Below, in pieces: positions 55,372 through 63,234 of a stretch of DNA of 64,000 nt (position 1 is the stretch's first letter; each line of letters opens with the position of its first letter). The notes under the pieces are model-generated. The model had not been told where the DNA came from and ran no database searches. It saw only the letters and a program-made list of their open reading frames with translations. The DNA comes from CAZHHH01 sp052400685 (GTDB lineage Bacteria; Bacteroidota; Bacteroidia; Bacteroidales; Marinilabiliaceae): the NCBI GenBank assembly GCA_052400685.1, contig JBQTGJ010000016.1. One strand, written 5' to 3'. The position numbers were made by a program, and so were the translations under genes.

Positions 55372-56028
55372 ATGAATAGAAACACCGTAAAAAGAGCCGT
55401 TATAGCGGGCGCCACTGGTTTGGTAGGCAGCCATCTGCTTAAGCAACTGTTAAACGATCCCCGATATCTGGAGATTCATGTCCCGGGACGACGAGCACCA
55501 GCGCTCACCGACCCGCGGATTATATTTCATCCCTGTGATTTCGCGACCTTTGAATCACTGCCCACCCAAGGCATTAACGAAGTGTATTGTGCCCTGGGTA
55601 CCACAATAAAAAAAGCCGGCTCACAGGACAAATTCCGTGATATAGACTTCGATGCTGTTGTTAACCTGGCTCGTTGGGCCGCCGGTATCAAATGCAGTCA
55701 CTTCATCGTGGTCAGCTCCATGGGTGCCAACCCGCGATCGGGGAATTTCTATCTGCGTACCAAAGGTCAGATGGAGCAGGTTTTGAAATCCTGCGGCCTG
55801 GAAAATCTCACCATTATACGTCCATCTCTTCTTTTGGGCCACCGTCATGAATTCCGGCCGGGTGAAAAAATAAGTGAGTGGATTATGCGCCCCCTTCGTT
55901 ATGTAATGTTTGGTCCCTTAAAAAAATATCGTCCCATAGAAGCCAGGCAAGTGGCTAAAGCCATGATAAACCTGGCTCAGATAAATATCGGCGATATCTT
56001 TATTGTGGAAAACAACGATCTGACCTAA
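55372..56028 (+). CDS. NAD(P)-binding Rossmann protein (TIP30/atypical SDR type)
   Basis: A 218-residue atypical short-chain dehydrogenase-like protein with VIAGATGLVGSHLLKQLL (9-26, GxxGxxG), EVYCALGTTIKKAGS (about 67-81), FIVVSSMGANPRSGNFYLRTKG (SSMGA ... Y-x3-K, about 107-128) and NLTIIRPSLLLG (about 141-152). This pattern matches HTATIP2/TIP30-like oxidoreductases widespread in Bacteroidota, with unknown substrate. Start ATGAATAGAAAC is chosen; 14 earlier codons lie in the repeat. Confidence 0.85.
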   Translation: MNRNTVKRAVIAGATGLVGSHLLKQLLNDPRYLEIHVPGRRAPALTDPRIIFHPCDFATFESLPTQGINEVYCALGTTIKKAGSQDKFRDIDFDAVVNLARWAAGIKCSHFIVVSSMGANPRSGNFYLRTKGQMEQVLKSCGLENLTIIRPSLLLGHRHEFRPGEKISEWIMRPLRYVMFGPLKKYRPIEARQVAKAMINLAQINIGDIFIVENNDLT

Positions 56029-56053
56029 GATAATAGCTAAAAAAATGACGTCA

Positions 56054-57148
56054 TTATTTCACCCATTTGTTTAACCAATCCGCATAATCATTCAGTATTT
56101 TGGCAGGGGCATAAGTGTACCAGCCATAACCAGTACGACGTTCAAACCCCACTTCGGCCAGTGTGGATCGTTTAATACCATCGCGGTCACAAAAATAAGG
56201 CGTTTCCGTCTCTAAGTCGTAAAACCGTGCCCATACAGACGGCGCCTCCTGGTCATTGACAACCACACGGTCACGTTCCCCGTCTCTATTGGTCATCCAT
56301 ATTAACCGAACACCTTCAATCCGGTGCTTTTCGAACCATGATACAGCGCCCTTAACAGCCGCAATAACATCCGGCGTAGGCGAGTCAATATCCATTAACA
56401 ATTTTACAATATCCGCCGATTCAGCGCCACTAAACGACGCCAACTCGTAAGCCCTCGCATTGGCAGGTTCAAAAGTATGCTCATCATGCTGAGCGCACCA
56501 AACCGTCGGCTCACCATCCACCCTGATTTGCGTTTTCAGAATACACATTACCCCCTTTTCAAAGGCTGCCCGTGCATCCTGCCGTAATGAGGAATCTGAT
56601 TTCAAGGCCCTGAAACAGGCTGAATCTTCATACAAATCACGCAATACCAACATAACATTCACCATGGCATTGTCATTATAAGTGATATGGGATGAATAAT
56701 GATCGACACTTTTTAGCGGATAGAACTGTGGCCATCCGCCATTTTCATACTGAGCCGCCAGGATATAATTAATACCCTTAAAAAAGGCATCCCGAAGCCG
56801 TTGGTCAGGCTGACAGGTATAAACCTTGGCCAAAAACCGCAACTCCATGGTTGTTGCCCCATTGTCGATGGTAGCTCCAACCTCGTTTCGCGTCGCCAGA
56901 TACTTTGATTTATCGGCTTGACTTAACGGTTGATGATAAGGTATATTCTTCGCCCATCCACCAACCTCCTTCTGACAAATCAAAACATTCTCAGCCACCT
57001 GCATCGCCTCGGCCGTAGCGTACCACGCATCAGGCATTCGCATTGAAACCTCTTTCCAGCTCTTTTGCAAATAACTACCATCCTGGCCTTTAACCTCACT
57101 CAGTAACGCTGTTAAAACCAGCATTACAACTAAATAACAACTTTTCAT
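56054..57148 (-). CDS. Pectate lyase, polysaccharide lyase family 10
   Basis: A 364-residue secreted enzyme that cleaves polygalacturonate by beta-elimination. It has a signal peptide ending SEVKGQ (about residue 22), then the (alpha/alpha) repeat domain of PL10: CQKEVGGWAKNI, EVGATIDNGATTMELRFLA, AAQYENGGWPQFYPL, HITYNDNAMVNVMLVLRDLY, VWCAQHDEHTFEPANARAYE and ERRTGYGWYTYAPAKILNDY (each quoted only in part of the domain). The length equals the catalytic domain alone, without a binding module. It is isolated, with no SusC/SusD pair in this window. A hairpin terminator and a repeat copy lie in its upstream region. Confidence 0.92.
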   Translation of the reverse strand: MKSCYLVVMLVLTALLSEVKGQDGSYLQKSWKEVSMRMPDAWYATAEAMQVAENVLICQKEVGGWAKNIPYHQPLSQADKSKYLATRNEVGATIDNGATTMELRFLAKVYTCQPDQRLRDAFFKGINYILAAQYENGGWPQFYPLKSVDHYSSHITYNDNAMVNVMLVLRDLYEDSACFRALKSDSSLRQDARAAFEKGVMCILKTQIRVDGEPTVWCAQHDEHTFEPANARAYELASFSGAESADIVKLLMDIDSPTPDVIAAVKGAVSWFEKHRIEGVRLIWMTNRDGERDRVVVNDQEAPSVWARFYDLETETPYFCDRDGIKRSTLAEVGFERRTGYGWYTYAPAKILNDYADWLNKWVK

Positions 57149-57228
57149 ACGTAAATAACTTTTTTTAAAGGTTCCAAAGCCTCACAATGAAGCTTTCTTA
57201 TCACCCACTAAAAATTTCGGCCAAACAC

Positions 57229-57374
57229 TAGAGTCTGTATATAAAGTCCAACTTCTGCGTTACGCTTGCTCTCAACATGGTCATTTACATCAGTAAACTC
57301 ACATTTTTCGAGCTACGCAAGCCTTTAATCTGAACTTTACAGCTCAAACGCCCAACATTATGGACAGACACTAA
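57229..57374 (+). repeat. Best-preserved copy of dispersed repeat
   Basis: Left end TAGAGTCTGTATATAAAGTC, core ACTTCTGCGTTACGCTTGCT, CATTTACATCAGTAAACTCA, CGAGCTACGCAAGCCT, TTTACAGCTCAAAC and right end TTATGGACAGACACTAAAT. It contains the small perfect hairpin TTTAC-ATCA-GTAAA. Confidence 0.85.
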
Positions 57375-57512
57375 ATATAATTCACGAAACCGATCACGAA
57401 AAGTACATAAACATAAAAACTAACAGGTAGAAATAATGATGCGAAACAGTAGAGATATTGTTATAGCACTAAAATATATTAAATTTATAACCCAATAACA
57501 CTTTCGGGTTAA

Positions 57513-57546
57513 ATAAAAAAAAGCCTCCCACTTATGGTGGAGAGGC
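57513..57546 (-). terminator. Terminator-like hairpin, minus strand, 365 bases upstream of the pectate lyase start
   Basis: On the minus strand GCCTC(T)CCAC pairs with GTGGGAGGC (one bulged base) and is followed by eight T residues. TATCTTTA, a near -7 element, lies about 30 bases upstream (57580-57573), so a short transcript of about 50-60 bases could start and end here. It could be a small RNA or an attenuator of the pectate lyase gene. Confidence 0.5.
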
Positions 57547-57760
57547 AAACCAAAATGTTTTCAAGGACGAAATAAAGATACATATTAAAAACAATTCACC
57601 CCCATCCACACGATCCTAAAAATGCATGACATTGTATCATCCAAAAAAACAACCGCAAAAACAGTTGATAATTACTACTTAATTTGGATCAAAACATCAC
57701 GGTAAGACAAAAAATTAAAAACTCATAAAATCAAGTAATTAAAAAATATTTGTATTTTTA

Positions 57761-57770
57761 CACACGTGTG
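57761..57770. promoter_or_regulatory. 10-bp palindrome CACACGTGTG upstream of LacI gene
   Basis: Perfect palindrome 14 bases before the tandem array. LacI-family regulators bind short palindromes and often autoregulate, so it is a candidate operator; evidence is only symmetry and location. Confidence 0.3.
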
Positions 57771-57783
57771 AATTAATATAAAA

Positions 57784-58153
57784 ATGAAACGATCCATGGG
57801 AATTGATTCACACACAGAAGTATGATTATCCTGGCGAGTTCCATATGACCTTAAAAAACAAAATATAATCATATGAAACGAACATGAATTTTAGCATTCT
57901 AAAATACACACAGGAGAATGATTAAAATTCATCGAGAGTTCCATATGACCATTGAAAGATAAATTTAAACATATGAAACGAGCCATGAGAGTAAGCTCTC
58001 ACACAGGTGAATGATTATTCCGGCGAGTTCCATATGGCAATTGAGAAACAAATTATAATCATATGAAACGAGCCATGATAGGGAACTCTCACACAGAGGG
58101 ATGATTAATTCCGGCGAGTTCCATATGACAACTGAAAAACAAATTATAATCAT
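57784..58153 (+). repeat. Four tandem ~90-bp hairpin units leading into the LacI gene
   Basis: Units start at 57784, 57873, 57973 and 58063 (89, 100, 90 and 91 bp), and the LacI ATG at 58154 is in the position where a fifth unit would start. Each unit begins ATGAAACGA and contains CACACAG, ATGATTA and GAGTTCCATATG. In units 3 and 4 CATATGAAACGAGCC pairs with GGCGAGTTCCATATG (12 of 15 pairs, with a tandem G-A mismatch CGAG/CGAG). An inner hairpin with a four-base loop is kept in all units with different arms. Function unknown; probably a transcribed leader or a set of regulator sites. Confidence 0.9.
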
Positions 58154-59158
58154 ATGAAAGAACGTATTACCATAAAAGATATTGCAGTTGCGCTGAACAT
58201 CCATCATTCAACCGTTTCGCGCGCATTACGCAACGACAGCCGCGTACGGGAAAAAACAAAAAAACGCATTTTAGACTACGCCAACAAAAATGGTTACCAG
58301 ATAAATATGAGTGCATTACATTTAAGAGGTAGTTTACGAAATGTAATTGCCATAATTGTGCCCAATATCAATCACAATTTCTTCTCCAACATAATCAGTT
58401 TAGTTACAAACATGGCCGAATCGCAAGGTTATATTGTTTCTATATTTCAATCAAATGAAAGTTCAGATCAGGAAAGACAAATCATTGACACCATTATTCA
58501 ACATGATATAGCAGGCGTAATTGCATCGGTTGCCATGGAAACGGACACCTCTGAACATTATCAGAAATTAGGAAAGTATCATATTCCCCTGGTCTTATTC
58601 GACCGCATCAGGGAGGATATTGAGGCATGCAAAGTAACAGTGAATAATGCAGAAATTGTATCCAGTGCCGTTGAATTGTTGGTAAAAAGAGGGTGCACAA
58701 AAATTGCACACATAGGTGGGCCACAGCAAATCAACGTATTTAAGGAGAGACATAATGGCTATCTGAATGGGTTAGCCACATATCACCTCTCCTATAGAGA
58801 ATCCATTCTACTGAATAAAAAGTTTGTACAAGAAGATGGTCAACATGCAGTAGAACAACTGTTCTTCGATAAAACAATCAGCCCGGATGCTTTAATTTGC
58901 GATTCCAATATTCTTTTAGTTGGCGTTTTAACGGAACTAAAAAAAAGGAAAAAAGACCTCCGCACGGCCATTCAGATTGCGGCCTTTAGCGACAGTCCCT
59001 TTATTAAAGCTTTCGCGCCTGACATCATCTGCATTGAACAACCGGAAGAATTGGTGGCTCAAAATTCCTTCAATCAATTAATGAAGCGAATTAAAAATGA
59101 CGCCACTGTCGCAAACAACAAAATAACCATCTCAGCAAAAATTATATTAAACCAATAA
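58154..59158 (+). CDS. LacI-family transcriptional regulator
   Basis: A 334-residue regulator with an N-terminal helix-turn-helix (TIKDIAVALNIHHSTVSRAL, 5-24) and a periplasmic-binding-protein-like sugar sensor domain (about 60-334; AIIVPNINHNFFSNI, GVIASVAMETD, CTKIAHIGGPQQI). It is the first gene of the fucose-type operon, 11 bases before fucU, and probably controls it in answer to a sugar such as fucose; the ligand is inferred from neighbours. The start aligns with the repeated ATGAAACGA units upstream. Confidence 0.92.
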   Translation: MKERITIKDIAVALNIHHSTVSRALRNDSRVREKTKKRILDYANKNGYQINMSALHLRGSLRNVIAIIVPNINHNFFSNIISLVTNMAESQGYIVSIFQSNESSDQERQIIDTIIQHDIAGVIASVAMETDTSEHYQKLGKYHIPLVLFDRIREDIEACKVTVNNAEIVSSAVELLVKRGCTKIAHIGGPQQINVFKERHNGYLNGLATYHLSYRESILLNKKFVQEDGQHAVEQLFFDKTISPDALICDSNILLVGVLTELKKRKKDLRTAIQIAAFSDSPFIKAFAPDIICIEQPEELVAQNSFNQLMKRIKNDATVANNKITISAKIILNQ

Positions 59159-59169
59159 ATAAAAACGGT

Positions 59170-59604
59170 ATGTTAAAAGGAATATCACCTATCATCAGTC
59201 CCAAATTATTGGAAGTTTTAGCCCGCATGGGGCATGGCGATGAAATCATTTTGGCCGATGCTCACTTCCCGGGTGAATCGTTCAACAATAATGTATTGCG
59301 AGCCGATGGTTTGCGCATCCCCGATTTACTGGAAGCCATATTACCACTATTCGAATTAGACAGTTATGTGCCGGCTCCCATCGCAATGATGGCCCCCGTT
59401 AAAGGCGACATTCTGGATCCGTCTGTTGAAGAAGCCTATTTAAAGGCAATACATAAAACCAATCCTGACATAGCCCCCATTGAGCGCATTGGTCGTTTTG
59501 ATTTTTATGACAGAACGCGCCGTGCATTTGCCGTTGTTATCACCGGCGAAACAGTTAAATATGGTAATATTCTATTAAAAAAAGGGGTTACCCCCATTGG
59601 ATAA
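59170..59604 (+). CDS. fucU: RbsD/FucU family sugar mutarotase (L-fucose type)
   Basis: A 144-residue protein that interconverts alpha and beta anomers of fucose. It opens MLKGISPIISPKLLEVLARM and continues GHGDEIILADAHFPGES with the catalytic His of GHGDEI and the DAHFP motif, both typical of FucU more than RbsD; near the C-terminus FYDRTRRAFAVVITGE is also FucU-like. It lies between the LacI gene and the permease with short spacers (11 and 11 bases), so it is operonic. Confidence 0.9.
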   Translation: MLKGISPIISPKLLEVLARMGHGDEIILADAHFPGESFNNNVLRADGLRIPDLLEAILPLFELDSYVPAPIAMMAPVKGDILDPSVEEAYLKAIHKTNPDIAPIERIGRFDFYDRTRRAFAVVITGETVKYGNILLKKGVTPIG

Positions 59605-59615
59605 AACAACCAGCC

Positions 59616-60908
59616 ATGACAAAAAACCAAATCGTTGAAAAAAAATATCTACGCCCATTCATCATTATTACCAGTTTATTTGCGTTGTGGGGCTTTGCCA
59701 ATGACATAACCAATCCAATGGTAGCCGCTTTCAAAACGGTATTGGAAATTTCAAACGCAAAAGCAGCGCTGGTACAATTAGCATTTTATGGGGGGTATGC
59801 CACCATGGCTATTCCAGCCGCCCTTTTTATAAGAAAATATAGTTATAAAAAAGCCATACTGTTAGGATTAGCCATGTATGCCATTGGTGCACTGCTGTTT
59901 TATCCGGCAGCCCGCTATGAAATATTCGGCTTCTTTCTGGTGGCCTATTACATCTTAACCTTTGGCCTGGCTTTTCTTGAAACGACTGCCAATCCATATA
60001 TCCTTTCCATGGGCAGCACCGAAACATCAACACGCCGGTTAAACCTGGCACAGGCATTCAATCCTTTCGGTTCACTATTGGGTATGTTTGTGGCGTCAAA
60101 ACTTATATTGTCAGCCTTACAATCGGATGTACGCAATGAAGCGGGCGACCTTATTTTTAACACCTTGAGCGCGGCCGACAAAGCCATCATCCGTACGGCC
60201 GATTTATTGGTCATCCGTGATCCGTATGTAGTGCTGGGGTTAGTGGTTATTCTGATGTTTGTGATAATCGCCGTAAGCAAAATGCCAAAAATAGAACGGA
60301 CCGATACAACCACCCCTGTCGGCATAATATTCAAACGATTAATTAACAACAAATTATATCGACAAGGCGTTATTGCCCAGGTTTTTTATGTTGCTGCTCA
60401 AATTATGTGTTGGACCTTCATTATTCAATACGCCGAAAATTTAGGCGTCAATAAAGCCACGGCACAAAATTACAACATCATAGCCATGACGCTGTTTTTA
60501 ACCAGTCGGTTTCTCAGCACTATTTTAATGAAGTATATCAACTCGCGTCGATTGTTAATGTATTTCGCCATAGGGGGCATGCTCACAACGGCGGGCGTTA
60601 TCCTGATAAATGGGATGCCCGGTTTATACTGTTTAATTGCCACTTCAGCATTCATGTCACTCATGTTTCCAACCATTTACGGCATCTCGCTCGAAGGGCT
60701 GGGCGATGACGCCACCATAGGTGCTGCCGGTCTGGTGATGGCCATTGTAGGCGGGGCTTTAATGCTACCATTACAAGGCGCAATTATCGACCTGGGACAC
60801 ATAGCATCATTACCGGCAGTTAACGTTTCTTTTATTCTACCATTCATCTGTTTTATGGTGATTGGTCGCTTTGGCTACAAAGCCATTAAAATGAAACAAC
60901 AGGGCTAA
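59616..60908 (+). CDS. fucP: L-fucose:H+ symporter-like permease
   Basis: A 430-residue major facilitator of the FucP type with about 12 membrane segments. GFANDITNPMVAAF (about 26-39) carries the Asp equivalent to E. coli FucP D46, and LAFLETTANPYILSMG (about 118-133) carries the Glu equivalent to E135, the pair that couples proton and sugar. Middle loop about 220-235 (KMPKIERTDTTT). The neighbouring FucU strengthens fucose as substrate, though galactose or arabinose are transported by relatives. Confidence 0.9.
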   Translation: MTKNQIVEKKYLRPFIIITSLFALWGFANDITNPMVAAFKTVLEISNAKAALVQLAFYGGYATMAIPAALFIRKYSYKKAILLGLAMYAIGALLFYPAARYEIFGFFLVAYYILTFGLAFLETTANPYILSMGSTETSTRRLNLAQAFNPFGSLLGMFVASKLILSALQSDVRNEAGDLIFNTLSAADKAIIRTADLLVIRDPYVVLGLVVILMFVIIAVSKMPKIERTDTTTPVGIIFKRLINNKLYRQGVIAQVFYVAAQIMCWTFIIQYAENLGVNKATAQNYNIIAMTLFLTSRFLSTILMKYINSRRLLMYFAIGGMLTTAGVILINGMPGLYCLIATSAFMSLMFPTIYGISLEGLGDDATIGAAGLVMAIVGGALMLPLQGAIIDLGHIASLPAVNVSFILPFICFMVIGRFGYKAIKMKQQG

Positions 60909-60971
60909 CAAAACGGCACGTTAAATATTCTAAATCAGAACAATCTAAGAACGCAACTCACAATAAACAAT

Positions 60972-62000
60972 ATGTTTAAAGAAGAAACATACGCTAAAAT
61001 TGACCCCGATTCAGTACCCAAGGTGGTTTTAAATAATGGCAGTGAAATTCCGGTTGTAGGCCTCGGCACTTTTGGCTCTGACAATTATTCAGCCGATGAA
61101 ATAGCTACTGCTGTCGGGTTTGCCATAAAACATGGCTACCGACACATCGATTGCGCCTCTGTATATATGAATGAAAAAGAGATCGGCGTCTCAATCAACA
61201 AGGTCATTGACGAAGGCGTGGTAACGCGCAAAGAACTTTGGATTACCTCCAAAGTATGGAACGACAGGCATGGCAATGGCGAAGTCATTGCCGCCTGCAA
61301 ACAATCGTTAAAAGATCTGCAATTGGAATACCTCGATTTGTATCTCGTGCACTGGCCATTTCCGAACTACCATGCGCCAGGCTGCGATGGCGATGCCCGC
61401 AACCCGGATTCAAAACCATATATTCATGAGGAGTTCATGATGGTTTGGCGTCAAATGGAACAATTGGTCGAAATGGGGCTGGTAAAAAATATTGGCACCT
61501 CCAACATGACCATTGCCAAAATGAAACTATTGCTTCGCGACGCAAAAATTAAACCGGTTGTAAACGAAATGGAACTGCATCCTCACTTCCAGCAACAGGA
61601 ATTGTTTGATTATATGACCGCCAACAAAATAGTGCCCATTGGATTTTCGCCAATAGGCTCGCCCAAACGCCCCGAACGCGATCGTACGGCAACCGACACC
61701 GTGGATATTGAAGACCCTGAAATATTAAAAATAGCACAAAGATTAAATGTCCATCCCGCTGTTGTTTGCATTAAATGGGCGGCTCAACGGGGTGAAGTTG
61801 TCATTCCCTTTTCGGTAAAACCATCAAAAATAATCAGTAATCTGGAAGCCGTAACTCACCATCCTCTGACCGAAGCAGAAATGAAACAAATGGCGACCAT
61901 CGATAAAAACAGTCGTTTAATTAAAGGTCAAGTATTTCTGTGGAAAACGGCTAAAGGATGGGAAGACCTTTGGGATATGGATGGAATAATAGCGCAATAG
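60972..62000 (+). CDS. Aldo/keto reductase
   Basis: A 342-residue NAD(P)H-dependent reductase, with the catalytic tetrad in HIDCASVYMNEKEIG (Asp and Tyr, about 57-71), TSKVWND (Lys) and LYLVHWPFPNY (His, about 124-134). GTSNMTIAKMKLLL and VIPFSVKPSKIISNLEA (cofactor phosphate/adenine binding) are also present. It is about 20-30 residues longer than common family members, partly through a loop after HWPFP. It resembles xylose/aldose reductases, so it may reduce an aldose to its alditol. It follows fucP by 63 bases and precedes the zinc dehydrogenase by 39. Confidence 0.9.
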   Translation: MFKEETYAKIDPDSVPKVVLNNGSEIPVVGLGTFGSDNYSADEIATAVGFAIKHGYRHIDCASVYMNEKEIGVSINKVIDEGVVTRKELWITSKVWNDRHGNGEVIAACKQSLKDLQLEYLDLYLVHWPFPNYHAPGCDGDARNPDSKPYIHEEFMMVWRQMEQLVEMGLVKNIGTSNMTIAKMKLLLRDAKIKPVVNEMELHPHFQQQELFDYMTANKIVPIGFSPIGSPKRPERDRTATDTVDIEDPEILKIAQRLNVHPAVVCIKWAAQRGEVVIPFSVKPSKIISNLEAVTHHPLTEAEMKQMATIDKNSRLIKGQVFLWKTAKGWEDLWDMDGIIAQ

Positions 62001-62039
62001 CGAAGGCTGAAAAAGAATTAACTCATAACAATAAAAAGG

Positions 62040-63104
62040 ATGACACAAATGATGAAAGCGGCTTACCTGCCAGGCAACAGCACCGTTGAGATAAAAGAGG
62101 TAGCCATTCCGACACCGGGCCCGGGACAGGTATTGATTCGCACAAAAGCATCAACAATATGTGGCAGTGATATCCGCGCCATTTATCGTGAGCATTTGGG
62201 AAAGGGTCCCGAAGCCTATCAAAATAAAATTGCGGGTCACGAGCCTTGCGGACAAATCGTGAAATGCGGAGACAACATGAAACGGTTCAAAAATGGCGAT
62301 CGTGTTATTATTTACCACATATCTGGTTGCGGCGTATGTAATGACTGTCGCAGAGGCTACATGATTTCGTGCTCCAGTCCGACGCGTGCTGCGTATGGCT
62401 GGCAACGTGACGGCGGCATGGCTCCTTATATCCTGGCCGATGAAAAAGACTGTGTTTTACTGCCTGACGAACTGACTTATACTGATGGCGCACAGGTAGC
62501 CTGTGGTTTTGGGACGGTATACGAAGGACTTGAAAAAATAGGCATTAGCGGCAACGATCAGGTACTCGTGGTTGGCCTGGGCCCTGTAGGCTTAGCGGCT
62601 TTAATGTTAGCCAAAGCTCTGGGGGCTTCAAAACTCGTTGGGGTCGATACGGTTCAGGAACGGTGTGATATTGCCATGAAACTGGGACTGGCCGATGCTG
62701 TTTTCCTTTCAGGGCCCGATACGCTCGAAAATGTAAAAGCCCAATCATACGGCCAAAAAGGATTTGAAAAAACAGTGGATTGTTCCGGTCATACACTGGG
62801 CCGCCAGCTGGCCATTCGTGCCACCCGCCAGTGGGGAAAAAACGTAATGATTGGTGAAGGGGGAACGGTTGAATTCAATCCCAGTCCCGATATTATCCAC
62901 GATCAGATTTCAATTCATGGATCCTGGGTTACCAACATCTGGCGAATGGAAGAACTGGTCGAGCGTTTGGTACGTTGGGGCATCCATCCAGAAGACCTGG
63001 TAACACAGCGTTTTACACTCGATCAGGCAGAGCAGGCTTATGCTCTGATGAATGAAGGTCGTTGCGGCAAAGTTGCTATTGTTTTTGACGAAGAAATTAA
63101 ATAG
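62040..63104 (+). CDS. Zinc-dependent medium-chain alcohol/polyol dehydrogenase
   Basis: A 354-residue dehydrogenase. Catalytic zinc ligands lie in TICGSDIRAIY (Cys about 41) and IAGHEPCGQIVKCG (His-Glu, about 66-67); structural zinc in ISGCGVCNDCRRGYMISC; NAD binding in VLVVGLGPVGLAALMLAKALGA (about 175-196, partly shown) with VDTVQERCDIA, the Asp favouring NAD+. The form is near the sorbitol/threonine/galactitol dehydrogenase group. Paired with the reductase, it could oxidise the alditol product. Start ATGACACAA, with other ATGs three and four codons on. Confidence 0.9.
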   Translation: MTQMMKAAYLPGNSTVEIKEVAIPTPGPGQVLIRTKASTICGSDIRAIYREHLGKGPEAYQNKIAGHEPCGQIVKCGDNMKRFKNGDRVIIYHISGCGVCNDCRRGYMISCSSPTRAAYGWQRDGGMAPYILADEKDCVLLPDELTYTDGAQVACGFGTVYEGLEKIGISGNDQVLVVGLGPVGLAALMLAKALGASKLVGVDTVQERCDIAMKLGLADAVFLSGPDTLENVKAQSYGQKGFEKTVDCSGHTLGRQLAIRATRQWGKNVMIGEGGTVEFNPSPDIIHDQISIHGSWVTNIWRMEELVERLVRWGIHPEDLVTQRFTLDQAEQAYALMNEGRCGKVAIVFDEEIK

Positions 63105-63186
63105 TGTTTGTGTATAAAGTCAACTTCTGCGTTAGACTTGTATTTGAACTTCATATTTCAAACACTTAGTTTAACAGACAGACTCT
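63104..63186 (+). repeat. Shortened copy of dispersed repeat after the fucose operon
   Basis: AGTGTTTGTGTATAAAGTCA, CTTCTGCGTTAGACTTG, ATTTGAACTTCATATTTCAA and CACTTAGTTTAACAGACAGACTC; the middle 60 bases of the family are deleted. Confidence 0.75.
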
Positions 63187-63202
63187 ATCGTCTGTCTGTT
63201 AA
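63171..63202. repeat. Perfect 12-bp inverted repeat
   Basis: TTAACAGACAGA, loop CTCTATCG, TCTGTCTGTTAA. It is formed where the right end of one repeat copy meets the left end of another; no T-run follows. Confidence 0.8.
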
Positions 63203-63234
63203 AGTCCCGACTTTCCGGACAGTCACTACTCTAT

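Noticed and set aside
57784..58153. CRISPR array
   Set aside because: Units are ~90 bp and similar over their whole length; there are no short repeats with unique spacers and no cas genes.
57965..58207. Minus-strand 80-codon frame antisense to the tandem array
   Set aside because: Its internal sequence repeat (CESxLSWLVSY) is just the antisense of the DNA units, and it runs into the LacI gene.
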